Part shown: positions 6,907 through 15,352 of the stretch, in pieces
How positions within the stretch are numbered: the first letter of the stretch is position 1
Layout: every line of letters begins with the position of its first letter
Position numbers and translations under genes: made by a program
The notes under the pieces: generated by a model
What the model was told of the DNA's origin: nothing
Database searches by the model: none
Seen by the model: only the letters and a program-made list of their open reading frames with translations
Assembly (NCBI GenBank): GCA_020852835.1
Contig: JADZAC010000037.1
Coordinates: 1-64,000 of the forward strand
From: Flavobacteriales bacterium
GTDB lineage: Bacteria > Bacteroidota > Bacteroidia > Flavobacteriales_F > PHOS-HE28
DNA length: 64,000 bases
Reading direction: 5' to 3'

Positions 6907-8737
6907 CGCTCTTGGCGAGGTTGCGGGGTTGGTCCACATTGCAGCCGCGCATCACCGCAATGTGGTAGCTCAGCAATTGCAGGGGCACCACCGCCAACAG
7001 GGGCACGAAGGCGTCGGGCGTGGAGGGGATCTCAATGGTATGGTCGGCAATGTCCTTGACCGTGGTATCCCCTTCGGTCACAATGGCGATCACCTTGCCC
7101 TTGCGTGCCTTCACCTCTTGGATGTTGCTGACCACCTTCTCGTAGCTGGCTCCTTGGGTGGCGATCACGATCACCGGCATTTCCTCGTCGATCAACGCGA
7201 TCGGGCCGTGCTTCATCTCCGCTGCCGGATAGCCTTCGGCATGGATGTAACTGATCTCCTTCAGCTTCAATGCGCCTTCCAAGGCTACAGGGAAGGAATA
7301 ACCACGGCCCAAGTAAAGGGCGTTCCGGGCATCCTTGTAGATATCGGAGATGTAGTTCACTTGAGCTTCGGTCTTCAGCACCCTTTCCACCTTTCCCGGT
7401 ATGGCGTCAAGCTCCAGCAGCAGTTGCTGCAGTTTGGCCCCATCGATCGTTCCTTTGCGTTGGCCGATCATCAAGGCCATCAAGGTGAGCAGGGTGACCT
7501 GCGCGGTGAACGCCTTGGTGCTGGCCACGCCGATCTCGGGGCCGGCGTGGGTATAGGAACCGGCATGGGTCTGGCGGGCTATGCTGCTGCCCACCACGTT
7601 GCAGATGCCGATGATGGTGGCACCGCGACCCTTGGCCAGTTCAATTGCCGCCAGGGTATCCGCCGTCTCACCGCTTTGGCTGATGGCGATCACGATGTCG
7701 TCTTCATTGATCACCGGGTTGCGGTAGCGGAACTCGCTGGCATACTCCACTTCCACGGGAATGCGTGCGAATTCTTCGAACAAATACTCCCCCACCATCC
7801 CCGCATGCCAACTGGTCCCGCAGCCTACGATCAGGATGCGTTTGGCATTCACCATGCGCTGCTCGTAGTCCTTGATACCGCCCAAAGTGATGGTGCCCTG
7901 GGCCAGGTTCAAGCGCCCGCGCATGGAATCCCGGATGCTCCGGGGCTGCTCATAGATCTCCTTGAGCATAAAATGTTCGAAGCCACCCTTCTCCAGGGTC
8001 TCCAGCTGGATCTCCAAGGCTTGTATCGAGGGGCGTTTTTCCTGGTTCTTAATGTTGCGAACGCGCAGCCCGTGGCTGCGGTCCAGTATGGCGATCTCCC
8101 CATCCTCCAGGTACACCACGTTGCGCGTGTGCTCCACAATGGGCGTGGCATCACTGGCCAAATACAAATCGCCGTCGTCACCGATGCCAATGACCAAGGG
8201 GCTGCTCTTGCGGGCGGCCACCAAGGTGCCCGGTGCTTTCCGGTCCACCACCACAATGGCGTATGCGCCCACCACGCTTCCCAAGGCCAAGCGAACGGAT
8301 TCGGCCAGGTCGGTGCCTTCGTTGCGCTGAATGTCGTCGATCAAATGAACCAGTACTTCGGTGTCGGTTTCACTGGTGAAGGTGTAGCCCCGGCTGATCA
8401 ATTCCTCCTTGAGCGGTGCATAATTCTCAATGATGCCGTTGTGGATCAACGCCAATTCACCGTTTGTGGAGATGTGCGGGTGCGCATTCACGTCGTTGGG
8501 TTCACCGTGTGTGGCCCACCGGGTGTGGCCAATGCCCACCTCACCGGTCAGGTCCTGTCCGGCCACATAGGCCTCCAGGTCGCTCACCCGGCCCTTGCAC
8601 TTGTTGACCCGTAGCCCGGTTTCGCCCAGCAGGGCCACGCCAGCGCTGTCGTAGCCCCTGTATTCCAGGCGTTTCAGCCCACTGATCAACACCGGGTAGG
8701 CTGGTTTCTTACCTACGTAGCCGACAATGCCGCACAT
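6893..8737 (-). CDS. glmS: glutamine--fructose-6-phosphate aminotransferase (isomerizing)
   Basis: GlmS makes glucosamine-6-phosphate from fructose-6-phosphate and glutamine, the first step to UDP-GlcNAc for peptidoglycan and lipid A. The protein is 614 residues, close to the usual 609. Cys2 after Met1 in MCGIVGYVG is the N-terminal glutaminase nucleophile. Two SIS domains follow (VGCGTSWHAG and SQSGETADT in the first, LGRGYSFPVALEGALKLKE in the second), and the protein ends PRNLAKSVTVE, the conserved tail. It is the last gene of a minus-strand operon with DUF4270 and the glycogen-synthase-like gene, 10 bp after DUF4270. Confidence 0.98.
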   Translation of the reverse strand: MCGIVGYVGKKPAYPVLISGLKRLEYRGYDSAGVALLGETGLRVNKCKGRVSDLEAYVAGQDLTGEVGIGHTRWATHGEPNDVNAHPHISTNGELALIHNGIIENYAPLKEELISRGYTFTSETDTEVLVHLIDDIQRNEGTDLAESVRLALGSVVGAYAIVVVDRKAPGTLVAARKSSPLVIGIGDDGDLYLASDATPIVEHTRNVVYLEDGEIAILDRSHGLRVRNIKNQEKRPSIQALEIQLETLEKGGFEHFMLKEIYEQPRSIRDSMRGRLNLAQGTITLGGIKDYEQRMVNAKRILIVGCGTSWHAGMVGEYLFEEFARIPVEVEYASEFRYRNPVINEDDIVIAISQSGETADTLAAIELAKGRGATIIGICNVVGSSIARQTHAGSYTHAGPEIGVASTKAFTAQVTLLTLMALMIGQRKGTIDGAKLQQLLLELDAIPGKVERVLKTEAQVNYISDIYKDARNALYLGRGYSFPVALEGALKLKEISYIHAEGYPAAEMKHGPIALIDEEMPVIVIATQGASYEKVVSNIQEVKARKGKVIAIVTEGDTTVKDIADHTIEIPSTPDAFVPLLAVVPLQLLSYHIAVMRGCNVDQPRNLAKSVTVE

Positions 8738-8747
8738 GTTCCGTTGT

Positions 8748-10094
8748 TCAATAGGTGGTGAAAGTAAGCTCCATTTTCATGGGGGCTTGGCCATTGGCCG
8801 GCCCGCCCAATGCCGCCCGGTTCACGGAGATCCCGTTGCTTCCGGGCACCAAGGCCAACCCGGTATTGGGGTAGGTCCCGCTGATCACGCCCTGCACCCA
8901 TCGGGTGAGGTTGAAGCGATACGCCCGTTCCTCGGCGTCATAAATACCGCCCACCTGGCCTTGGCCCGCGATCTGGTCCGGCACAAACAAGTCTTCGCCC
9001 GAATCGCCCTTTCTGAAAGCGAACAACTGCGTGGGCGGCAGGTAGGTATCGTGGAACTCGCCGGCAATGGGTACCAACAGTTCGGCCTTGGCAAGTGCTT
9101 GCAGTTCGGTGCCCCGGTAGCGGTCCAGAAAAGGGAACCGCAATTCCGTGCGCAGCCCGCCCAAGGATTGCACATAGGTTACGGTTTGCCCCAAGGTGCT
9201 GTCGGCCAAGGCGGCGGGCAGTTCCGGCAAGGAGGCCGCGGCATGATCGAACACCCCATAGCTGTACCGGGCGCTGCTGCTGCCAATGATGAAATCGAAC
9301 GATTGGGCGGTTCCGGTGCTGTTGTGGTAGTACAGGGTCATTTTGGATGCGCCGCTGAGCAGGTTGAAGCGCCAGGTACCGCCTTGCAGCGGTGCTTGGC
9401 CGGGGTTGTCGGGCACAATGGCCAAACCCTTGAACCATGCCAGGAAGGAAGCATTGTCGGCCAGCGTGGGTTGTCCCCATTGCGCCAGGAGCTCGCTGCC
9501 CAAGTCGTTGCTAAGCCGAAGGCGCAACTGGGCCTCCAAGGTATCGCCGCCGATCACGGGCCCTTGGGTGGGTGATGGGGCAACGGTCAACGGGGTGCCG
9601 TGCACCAGATCGGTGGTGCCCATGGCCGGCAGGCGATCGCTCTTGTAGATCGAATCCAAGTACAGGTCTTCGTTCAGGCGGAAAACGCGGATCACTTGGG
9701 GGTCGAGGCCGCCATAGATCGGGTCCGTGGTGAGGAAGGCCAGGCTCAGCACCAGGGAATCGCACACCAAAGTCGGGTCGGCAGGGCCGATATTATTTAT
9801 GCTCAGCCGCAATTGGGTTGCTGTTCCGGTGGTTACCGGACCGAACACGTCATCCACATAGCTGCCCACCAAGTTGGTGCTCAATGCATTGGTGCGCACG
9901 GGCAGGTCAATTCGGGGCCAACTGATGATCCGCACCGTGTCAGTGCGCACCGTTCCCAAGGTATCGGCCGGGTTCAGGACCGCAAGGCCCAGATCATCCT
10001 CCGGTTTTTTGCAGCCGTTGGCGCCGATCATCCCGGAAAGCAGTACGGTGGCTATCGCCGACCGTACCACAAATGCATGGTGTCGCGTGTTCAC
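8748..10094 (-). CDS. DUF4270 family lipoprotein
   Basis: The product is a 448-residue envelope protein of the DUF4270 family, confined to Bacteroidota and of unknown function. I choose GTG at 10094, 4 bp after the stop of the upstream gene; it is followed by a hydrophobic segment and a Cys in ANGCKKPEDDLG that probably is the lipidation site, although the lipobox is not a perfect match. The frame is open further upstream but would overlap the previous gene. The body is rich in beta strands, with no enzyme motif. The order glycogen-synthase-like, DUF4270, glmS is conserved across the phylum, hinting at a shared role in envelope polysaccharide supply. Confidence 0.85.
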   Translation of the reverse strand: MNTRHHAFVVRSAIATVLLSGMIGANGCKKPEDDLGLAVLNPADTLGTVRTDTVRIISWPRIDLPVRTNALSTNLVGSYVDDVFGPVTTGTATQLRLSINNIGPADPTLVCDSLVLSLAFLTTDPIYGGLDPQVIRVFRLNEDLYLDSIYKSDRLPAMGTTDLVHGTPLTVAPSPTQGPVIGGDTLEAQLRLRLSNDLGSELLAQWGQPTLADNASFLAWFKGLAIVPDNPGQAPLQGGTWRFNLLSGASKMTLYYHNSTGTAQSFDFIIGSSSARYSYGVFDHAAASLPELPAALADSTLGQTVTYVQSLGGLRTELRFPFLDRYRGTELQALAKAELLVPIAGEFHDTYLPPTQLFAFRKGDSGEDLFVPDQIAGQGQVGGIYDAEERAYRFNLTRWVQGVISGTYPNTGLALVPGSNGISVNRAALGGPANGQAPMKMELTFTTY

Positions 10095-10098
10095 GGTA

Positions 10099-10923
10099 TC
10101 ACACCAGGGCTGCCTCCAGTACGCCTTGATAGAATTCCAGGTGGGCCTCCAGGCGCTCATCCACCTCATTCTGGTAGCCCAGCACGGGCTTGTCCATCCC
10201 CTTCAAGGCATTTTCCATGGTGCGGTTCAGTTTTGGGCTGCCCTTCACCACGCCATCACACATGCCCATGGCAAACTTCTGGATCTCGTCGGTGGAAGGC
10301 TTGGTCAGTCCCTTGAGCAGGGTTTTGTCGAAACCCTCCAACGTGAGCTTTTTGGCCAAGTCCTTGTCCAGCTCCCGGGTGGGCTCATCATAGGCGGTGA
10401 AGACGATCTTGGCTTCCTCGAAGTGCGGGTCATCATTGAAGAAGTGCCTTACGTACAGGGGGATGAAGCTGGTCATCCAACCGTGGCAATGGATGATGTC
10501 GGGGCTCCAGCCCAGCTTGCGCACGGTTTCCAGCACCCCCCTGCAAAAGAACAGGGCGCGCTCATCGTTGTCCGGGAAAAAGTTCTCCTCGTCGTCCTCC
10601 AATTCCGATTTGCGCTTGAAGAACTCCTCGTTATCGATGAAATAGACCTGCATTCGGGCGTTGGGCACGCTGGCCACTTTGATCAGCAACGCATGGTCGG
10701 TATCGTTGATGATCAGGTTCATTCCGCTCAGGCGGATCACCTCGTGGAGCTGATGGCGCCGCTCGTTGATGGAACCGAACTTGGGCATGAAGACCCGGAT
10801 CTCATTGCCGTTCTCCAAGGTACCCTGGGGAAGCTGGCGGGCCACCTTGGCCATGCCGGTACCGTCGATAAAGGGGTGGATGTATTGGGAGATGGTGAGG
10901 ACCTTCGCGTTCTTCAAGCTCAT
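10099..10923 (-). CDS. glycogen/starch synthase-like protein, GT5 N-terminal domain only
   Basis: The 274-residue protein matches the N-terminal half of GT5 glycogen synthases: KVLTISQYIHPFIDGTGMAKVA corresponds to the ADP-glucose-binding KxGGLxDV region, and PDIIHCHGWMTSFIPLYV is the conserved H-x-HGW segment. The C-terminal GT-B nucleotide-binding half is missing, and KxGGL is replaced by GTGMA, so normal glycogen synthase activity is doubtful. This short form is a regular Bacteroidota gene upstream of DUF4270 and glmS, not a local truncation. The start at 10923 is chosen because a promoter lies 29 bp upstream and MSLKNAKVLTIS begins the fold. Confidence 0.85.
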   Translation of the reverse strand: MSLKNAKVLTISQYIHPFIDGTGMAKVARQLPQGTLENGNEIRVFMPKFGSINERRHQLHEVIRLSGMNLIINDTDHALLIKVASVPNARMQVYFIDNEEFFKRKSELEDDEENFFPDNDERALFFCRGVLETVRKLGWSPDIIHCHGWMTSFIPLYVRHFFNDDPHFEEAKIVFTAYDEPTRELDKDLAKKLTLEGFDKTLLKGLTKPSTDEIQKFAMGMCDGVVKGSPKLNRTMENALKGMDKPVLGYQNEVDERLEAHLEFYQGVLEAALV

Positions 10924-10951
10924 GGGAAAGTAAAGTCTAGTGTTCAATCCA

Positions 10952-10983
10952 CAAAAGTATAGAGAATTTCCGCGATATTCAAC
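10952..10983 (-). promoter_or_regulatory. promoter of the glycogen-synthase-like/DUF4270/glmS operon
   Basis: On the minus strand GTTG (10983-10980) is followed after 20 bp by TACTTTTG (10959-10952), matching both elements and spacing of the Bacteroidota vegetative promoter. It lies in the divergent region shared with panC. Confidence 0.65.
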
Positions 10984-10994
10984 CTTTCGTTAGT

Positions 10995-11864
10995 TTGGGC
11001 CCCTTGCACCGGCTCGCATTGGAAACCCTCATCCACCCCCCGGATGCTGCTGCATGGGCGGCCCGCCAAAGGCGTAACGGGAAACGCATCGCATTCGTGC
11101 CCACCATGGGCGCCCTGCACGAGGGGCACTTGGCTTTGATGCACGCAGCCCGCCTCCATGCGGACGTGGTGGTGGCCAGCATCTTCGTCAATCCCTTGCA
11201 ATTCAACGATCCGGTAGACTTGGCACGCTATCCGCGGCAACCCGAGGCGGACTGCCGGCTGTTGGCCGGCGCGGGCGTGGACATGGTGCTGCTGCCCGGA
11301 AACGGTAGCATCTTCCAGGATTTCAACCCTGTGCACTACGACCTTGGCCCTTTGGAATTCCTCTTGGAAGGTGCTTCGCGGCCCGGCCATTTCCAAGGGG
11401 TGGTGAACGTAGTGGAGCGGCTGTTCCATTTTGTCAGGCCCGATATCGCCCTCTTCGGGGAAAAGGATCGCCAACAACTGGCAGTGATCCGTTGGGCTGC
11501 CCGCGCACACCGCTGGCCGGTAACCATTTTGGGGCACCCCATTATCAGGGATGGGGACGGGCTGGCCTTGAGCTCCAGGAACCAGCGCTTGTCGCCGGCG
11601 GAAAGGAAACAGGCCTTGGTATTGTACAGGTCGTTGTGCGCCGTGCGGGAGGCCGCCTATCGCGGCACTGTGGAGGAGGCGCTTGCCGCAGGCCGGCGGG
11701 TGCTGGAGCAAGTACCCGCCGTGAAACCGGATTACCTGACCTTGGTGGAACCCTTGACCCTCCAACCCTTGGTCCAGTGGGAGGGGGTGCAGGAAGCCAT
11801 AGTGTTGGTGGCCGCCCAAGTGGGGCCCGTGCGATTGATCGATAACATCGCCCTTTACCGGTAA
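10995..11864 (+). CDS. panC: pantothenate synthetase
   Basis: PanC joins pantoate and beta-alanine with ATP to make pantothenate (vitamin B5). The sequence shows FVPTMGALHEGHLALM (nucleotidyltransferase HxGH motif), FVNPLQFN, LFGEKDRQQLAVI (KDxQQ) and LSSRNQRLS, all family signatures. From TTG 10995 it has 289 residues. No ATG is available; TTG at 11004 or 11019 is also possible, and because TTAGTTTG at 10990-10997 looks like a -7 element, a later TTG may be the true start. panD follows 42 bp downstream, supplying the beta-alanine substrate. Confidence 0.96.
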   Translation: MGPLHRLALETLIHPPDAAAWAARQRRNGKRIAFVPTMGALHEGHLALMHAARLHADVVVASIFVNPLQFNDPVDLARYPRQPEADCRLLAGAGVDMVLLPGNGSIFQDFNPVHYDLGPLEFLLEGASRPGHFQGVVNVVERLFHFVRPDIALFGEKDRQQLAVIRWAARAHRWPVTILGHPIIRDGDGLALSSRNQRLSPAERKQALVLYRSLCAVREAAYRGTVEEALAAGRRVLEQVPAVKPDYLTLVEPLTLQPLVQWEGVQEAIVLVAAQVGPVRLIDNIALYR

Positions 11865-11869
11865 TTTTG
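11862..11869 (+). promoter_or_regulatory. possible internal -7 element before panD
   Basis: TAATTTTG matches TAnnTTTG and overlaps the panC stop codon, 37 bp before the panD ATG. No good -33 element is present, so it may be coincidental. Confidence 0.3.
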
Positions 11870-11906
11870 CGGCCCCCGTGCCGGGACGATCCGGCAAGCT
11901 CCTCCC

Positions 11907-12260
11907 ATGACCATTGAAGTACTTCGCGCCAAGCTGCATCGCATCACCATCACGGAAGCCGATGTGGATTACATCGGCAGTATCACACTGGACCGCGACC
12001 TGATCGATGCTGCAGGATTTGTGGAAGGGGAAAAAGTGCATGTGCTCAACGTGAACAATGGCAACCGGCTGGTCACCTACGTGATCCCCGGTGAACGGGG
12101 CAGCGGCCAAGTGTGCTTGAACGGCCCGGCGGCCTTGCAGGCCTCGGTCGGCGACATTGTGATCGTGGTGGCCTACGCCCACATGACGCCGGAGGAGGCC
12201 AGGGTGTACAAGCCCACGGTGGTATTCCCGGACGAACGGACCAACAAATTGGTTTCGTGA
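11907..12260 (+). CDS. panD: aspartate 1-decarboxylase
   Basis: PanD makes beta-alanine from aspartate for pantothenate synthesis. It is a pyruvoyl enzyme made by self-cleavage of a proenzyme. The 117 residues match the normal size; Gly24-Ser25 in YIGSITLD is the cleavage site, and NVNNGNRLVTYVI and GDIVIVVAYAHM are conserved. The stop overlaps the GTG start of the next gene (GTGA at 12257-12260), so panD is translationally coupled to the membrane protein gene. panC lies immediately upstream. Confidence 0.97.
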   Translation: MTIEVLRAKLHRITITEADVDYIGSITLDRDLIDAAGFVEGEKVHVLNVNNGNRLVTYVIPGERGSGQVCLNGPAALQASVGDIVIVVAYAHMTPEEARVYKPTVVFPDERTNKLVS

Positions 12261-13276
12261 AGCAAAATCTCATCAGCCTGCTGAAGGTGGGGATTCCCCT
12301 GGCCATCGGCGTTTGGCTGGTGTTCTACTTCTACGATGCGTTGGACCCGGCACAGCGCGATGAACTGTTCGCCGCATTGGGCAGGGCAGATCTGCGTTGG
12401 CTGGGGTTGGCCACGCTGGTGGGCTGGCTCTCCCATGTCGGCCGGGCTTGGCGTTGGCGGTACCTGCTGGAGCCCTTGGGCCACACGCCCGGGTTCTGGA
12501 ACTGCTACCACGCCGTGATGATCGGCTATTTCATGAACCTGTTCCTGCCTCGGGCCGGAGAGGCCAGCCGGGCTGTATCACTCTACCGAACGGAGCGGGT
12601 ACCGTTTGAGCAAGGCTTTGGCACCATCCTGGCGGAGCGTGCCGTGGACATGTTGATGTTGCTGGGAATTGCGGGGGTCACCCTGTGGTTGCAGCTGGAA
12701 AAGCTGGACCTCTTCCAAGAGCGGATCGCGGCATTCAGGCTGTCGCAAGGCCCTGCAGGGGAGGGTGGTGCAGCATGGTGGCCGTGGATTGCCGCAGCCT
12801 TGGGCATTGTCGTGCTGGGCGCGGCTTATACGGTGATCAGCCGACCGGCCTTGCGCTACCGGTTGCAGGAACTGGTGCGTGGCTTCGGCCAGGGGCTACA
12901 GTCGGTTTTTCGCACCAAGGACCGCACGGGCTTCGTGGTGCACACCGGCCTGATCTGGGCAGCCTACCTGGGCATGTTCATGTTGGGCTTTTTTGCCTTG
13001 CCGGAAACGGCCGGGGTGCCCATGGCGGGCGTTTTGGCCGGTTTTGTGGCAGGGGCCGTGGGCATCGTGCTGGTACAAGGAGGCATCGGCGTGTATCCTG
13101 CTTTTGTGGCGCTCATCGTCAGTGTGTACATGTTACCGCCGGACGGGGGCGGCTACATCCGGCCCGAGGCACTGGCCATGGGGTGGCTGTTGTGGGCCGC
13201 ACAAACCTTGATGTTGATCGTGCTCGGCGGAGTCTCCCTACTTTTGGTAGCCATCAAAGGCACTGTCCGGCCATGA
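12257..13276 (+). CDS. lysylphosphatidylglycerol synthase-type transmembrane (flippase-like) protein
   Basis: This is a polytopic inner-membrane protein of 339 residues belonging to the UPF0104 / lysylphosphatidylglycerol synthase TM region family. I start at GTG 12257, overlapping the panD stop. About eight hydrophobic helices can be counted. The family hallmark is near the first third: GYFMNLFLPRAGEASRAVSLYR, and ALVQGGIGVYPAFVALIV-like glycine-rich text lies near the end (VLVQGGIGVYP). It has no aminoacyltransferase domain, so it is not a full MprF; a lipid-flipping or other membrane role is inferred from the family only. It overlaps the next gene by 4 bp. Confidence 0.88.
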   Translation: MKQNLISLLKVGIPLAIGVWLVFYFYDALDPAQRDELFAALGRADLRWLGLATLVGWLSHVGRAWRWRYLLEPLGHTPGFWNCYHAVMIGYFMNLFLPRAGEASRAVSLYRTERVPFEQGFGTILAERAVDMLMLLGIAGVTLWLQLEKLDLFQERIAAFRLSQGPAGEGGAAWWPWIAAALGIVVLGAAYTVISRPALRYRLQELVRGFGQGLQSVFRTKDRTGFVVHTGLIWAAYLGMFMLGFFALPETAGVPMAGVLAGFVAGAVGIVLVQGGIGVYPAFVALIVSVYMLPPDGGGYIRPEALAMGWLLWAAQTLMLIVLGGVSLLLVAIKGTVRP

Positions 13277-13764
13277 GCGGTCTTTCCTCCCCCCACGTCA
13301 TCGACCTGGTAACAGCCCAGCGGTTGGTCCATGTTTGGAGACTGAAGAGCGACCGCATTGTCTTCACCAATGGGGTATTCGATATCCTGCATAGCGGGCA
13401 TGTCACGTATTTGGAGCAGGCCGCAGCACAAGGTCACCGCTTGATCATAGGGCTGAACAGCGATGCCAGCGTGAAACGGCTGGGCAAAGGGGAGGATCGC
13501 CCCTTGAACAACGAGGATGACCGGGCCCGCGTACTGGCCGCACTGCGTTGCGTGGATGCCGTGGTGATCTTTGAACAGGACACGCCCATGGAGCTCATTC
13601 AGGCACTGGGGCCCGATGTATTGGTGAAAGGGGGTGACTGGAGCGTGGAAAAGATCGTTGGAGGCGAATACGTCAGCCAATACGGCGGCGTGGTGCTTTC
13701 CCTGCCGCTCGTGGAAGGGCGTTCCACCACCCAGCTTGTTGAGCGCATCCGCCATGGCGGCTAA
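13273..13764 (+). CDS. rfaE2: D-glycero-beta-D-manno-heptose 1-phosphate adenylyltransferase
   Basis: This cytidylyltransferase-fold enzyme activates heptose-1-phosphate to ADP-heptose for lipopolysaccharide. The 163 residues include FTNGVFDILHSGHVTYL (T-x-GxFDxxHxGH nucleotide-binding motif), IIGLNSDASVKRLGKG, PLNNEDDRARVLAAL and DVLVKGGDW, all typical of the C-terminal half of HldE. The kinase half is absent, so this is the stand-alone type; a separate kinase should exist elsewhere. ATG 13273 overlaps the upstream stop by 4 bp, and the 3' end overlaps radA by 11 bp. Confidence 0.92.
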   Translation: MSGLSSPHVIDLVTAQRLVHVWRLKSDRIVFTNGVFDILHSGHVTYLEQAAAQGHRLIIGLNSDASVKRLGKGEDRPLNNEDDRARVLAALRCVDAVVIFEQDTPMELIQALGPDVLVKGGDWSVEKIVGGEYVSQYGGVVLSLPLVEGRSTTQLVERIRHGG

Positions 13765-15124
13765 GTTGCGCACCCGTTTCGTATGCCGGAACTGCGGTGC
13801 GGCCCATGCCCAGTGGCTGGGCCAATGCGGCACGTGCAAAGAGTGGAACACCCTGGCCGAGGAAGTGGTGGACCGTGTGGAAGAGCGGCGCGGCACCCCG
13901 GCAGGCTTGCGCGATCAAGACCAGCGCCCGCTGCCGATCGCGCAGATCGATGCCCAAGGCGGGCCCAGGATCCAGCTGGGCGACCGGGAGCTGGACCGCG
14001 TGCTGGGGGGCGGCATCGTGCCGGGGTCGCTGATCTTGGTAGGAGGTGATCCCGGCATCGGCAAAAGCACCTTGCTGCTGCAAACGGCCTTGCGCACCAG
14101 CCAGCTGTCGGTGCTCTATGTGAGCGGGGAGGAAAGCGCGCAGCAGGTAAAGATGCGGGCTGAGCGGCTCGGCCTGCAACCCGGGGCAGCCTCGTGCTAT
14201 GTGCTTACCGAAACCAATACCCAGGCCATTTTCCGGCACATTGCCGAATTGCAGCCCGGATTGGTGGTGGTGGACAGTGTACAAACCCTGCACACCGCCG
14301 TGCTGGACGGAAGCCCGGGTACCGTGGGCCAGGTGCGCGAGTGCACCAGCGAGCTCATGCGCTTTGCCAAGGCCACGAACATTCCCGTGGTGCTCATCGG
14401 GCACATCACCAAGGACGGTGCCATAGCGGGGCCCAAGATCTTGGAGCACATGGTGGATTGCGTGCTGCAGTTCGAGGGTGACCGCGACCATGCTTACCGG
14501 TTGCTGCGCCCGTTGAAGAACCGCTTCGGCAGCACCAATGAACTGGGCATTTATGAAATGCGGGGCAGCGGCCTGGCCATTGTGGAAGACCCCAGCCAAG
14601 TACTGCTCGGTGACCGCGGGGCCCGCCCAAGCGGCGTGTGTGTGGCGGCCACCTTGGATGGCATGCGCCCGATGCTGATCGAGGTGCAGGCCCTGGTAAG
14701 CTCTGCGGTGTACGGCACCCCTCAGCGCAGCGCTACCGGGTTCGACCTGCGCCGGTTGAACATGTTGCTGGCCGTGCTGGAGAAACGCTGCGGTTTCCGG
14801 TTGGGCCAGAAGGACGTGTTTCTCAACCTGGCCGGAGGGTTCCGTGTGGAAGAGCCCGCGATCGACCTGGCCGTGGTATGTGCGGTGCTGGGCAGCAACG
14901 CGGACATCCCCGTGCCCATGGATTGTTGTTTCGCAGGTGAAGTGGGCCTCACCGGTGAAGTGCGACCGGTGCCCCGCACGGAGCAGCGCATAGCGGAGGC
15001 TGAAAAGCTCGGGTTCAGTCGCATCTTCTTGGCACGGAACACCCAGGGCATCACCAAGCAAGCAGGTATTGAGGTGGTGCCGGTGGCAAGGGTGGATGAC
15101 GTGCTGGGCCACCTGTTCGGTTGA
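13754..15124 (+). CDS. radA: DNA repair protein RadA
   Basis: RadA/Sms is a RecA-like, DnaB-type helicase that drives branch migration during recombination. The 456 residues show an N-terminal zinc finger (Cys11, Cys14, Cys25, Cys28), Walker A GGDPGIGKST at 97-106, the RadA motif KNRFG at 255-259, and a C-terminal Lon-like domain with GEVGLTGEVRPV. ATG 13754 is supported by the zinc finger that follows, and lies inside the end of rfaE2, so the four-gene run from panD is tightly packed. A 228-bp gap without a convincing terminator follows (a GCCGCC/GGCGGC hairpin near 15270 lacks a T-run). Confidence 0.97.
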   Translation: MAAKLRTRFVCRNCGAAHAQWLGQCGTCKEWNTLAEEVVDRVEERRGTPAGLRDQDQRPLPIAQIDAQGGPRIQLGDRELDRVLGGGIVPGSLILVGGDPGIGKSTLLLQTALRTSQLSVLYVSGEESAQQVKMRAERLGLQPGAASCYVLTETNTQAIFRHIAELQPGLVVVDSVQTLHTAVLDGSPGTVGQVRECTSELMRFAKATNIPVVLIGHITKDGAIAGPKILEHMVDCVLQFEGDRDHAYRLLRPLKNRFGSTNELGIYEMRGSGLAIVEDPSQVLLGDRGARPSGVCVAATLDGMRPMLIEVQALVSSAVYGTPQRSATGFDLRRLNMLLAVLEKRCGFRLGQKDVFLNLAGGFRVEEPAIDLAVVCAVLGSNADIPVPMDCCFAGEVGLTGEVRPVPRTEQRIAEAEKLGFSRIFLARNTQGITKQAGIEVVPVARVDDVLGHLFG

Positions 15125-15352
15125 GCCAATGCCCCTCTGAACGTGAGGCGCCGCCCGTTGCGGATGCGGCCGGATGTGCGGGTGCGCCTTGGGCCATGGC
15201 CCCCATTGGAACGTTGCCCCATTACAAGTGATCCCGCTTCCCGGGGCAAGTCCGGAGAACGCCGGAGTGCCGCCAATGGCGGCGGGAACCGATCCCCGGG
15301 TGAAACTTTTTCACAGATTTGATGTAGTATTGCTGTTTGCTGACTGCTGCCC

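Noticed and set aside
15264-15284. GCCGCC-AAT-GGCGGC hairpin after radA as a terminator
   Set aside because: The stem is short and no T-run follows on either strand.
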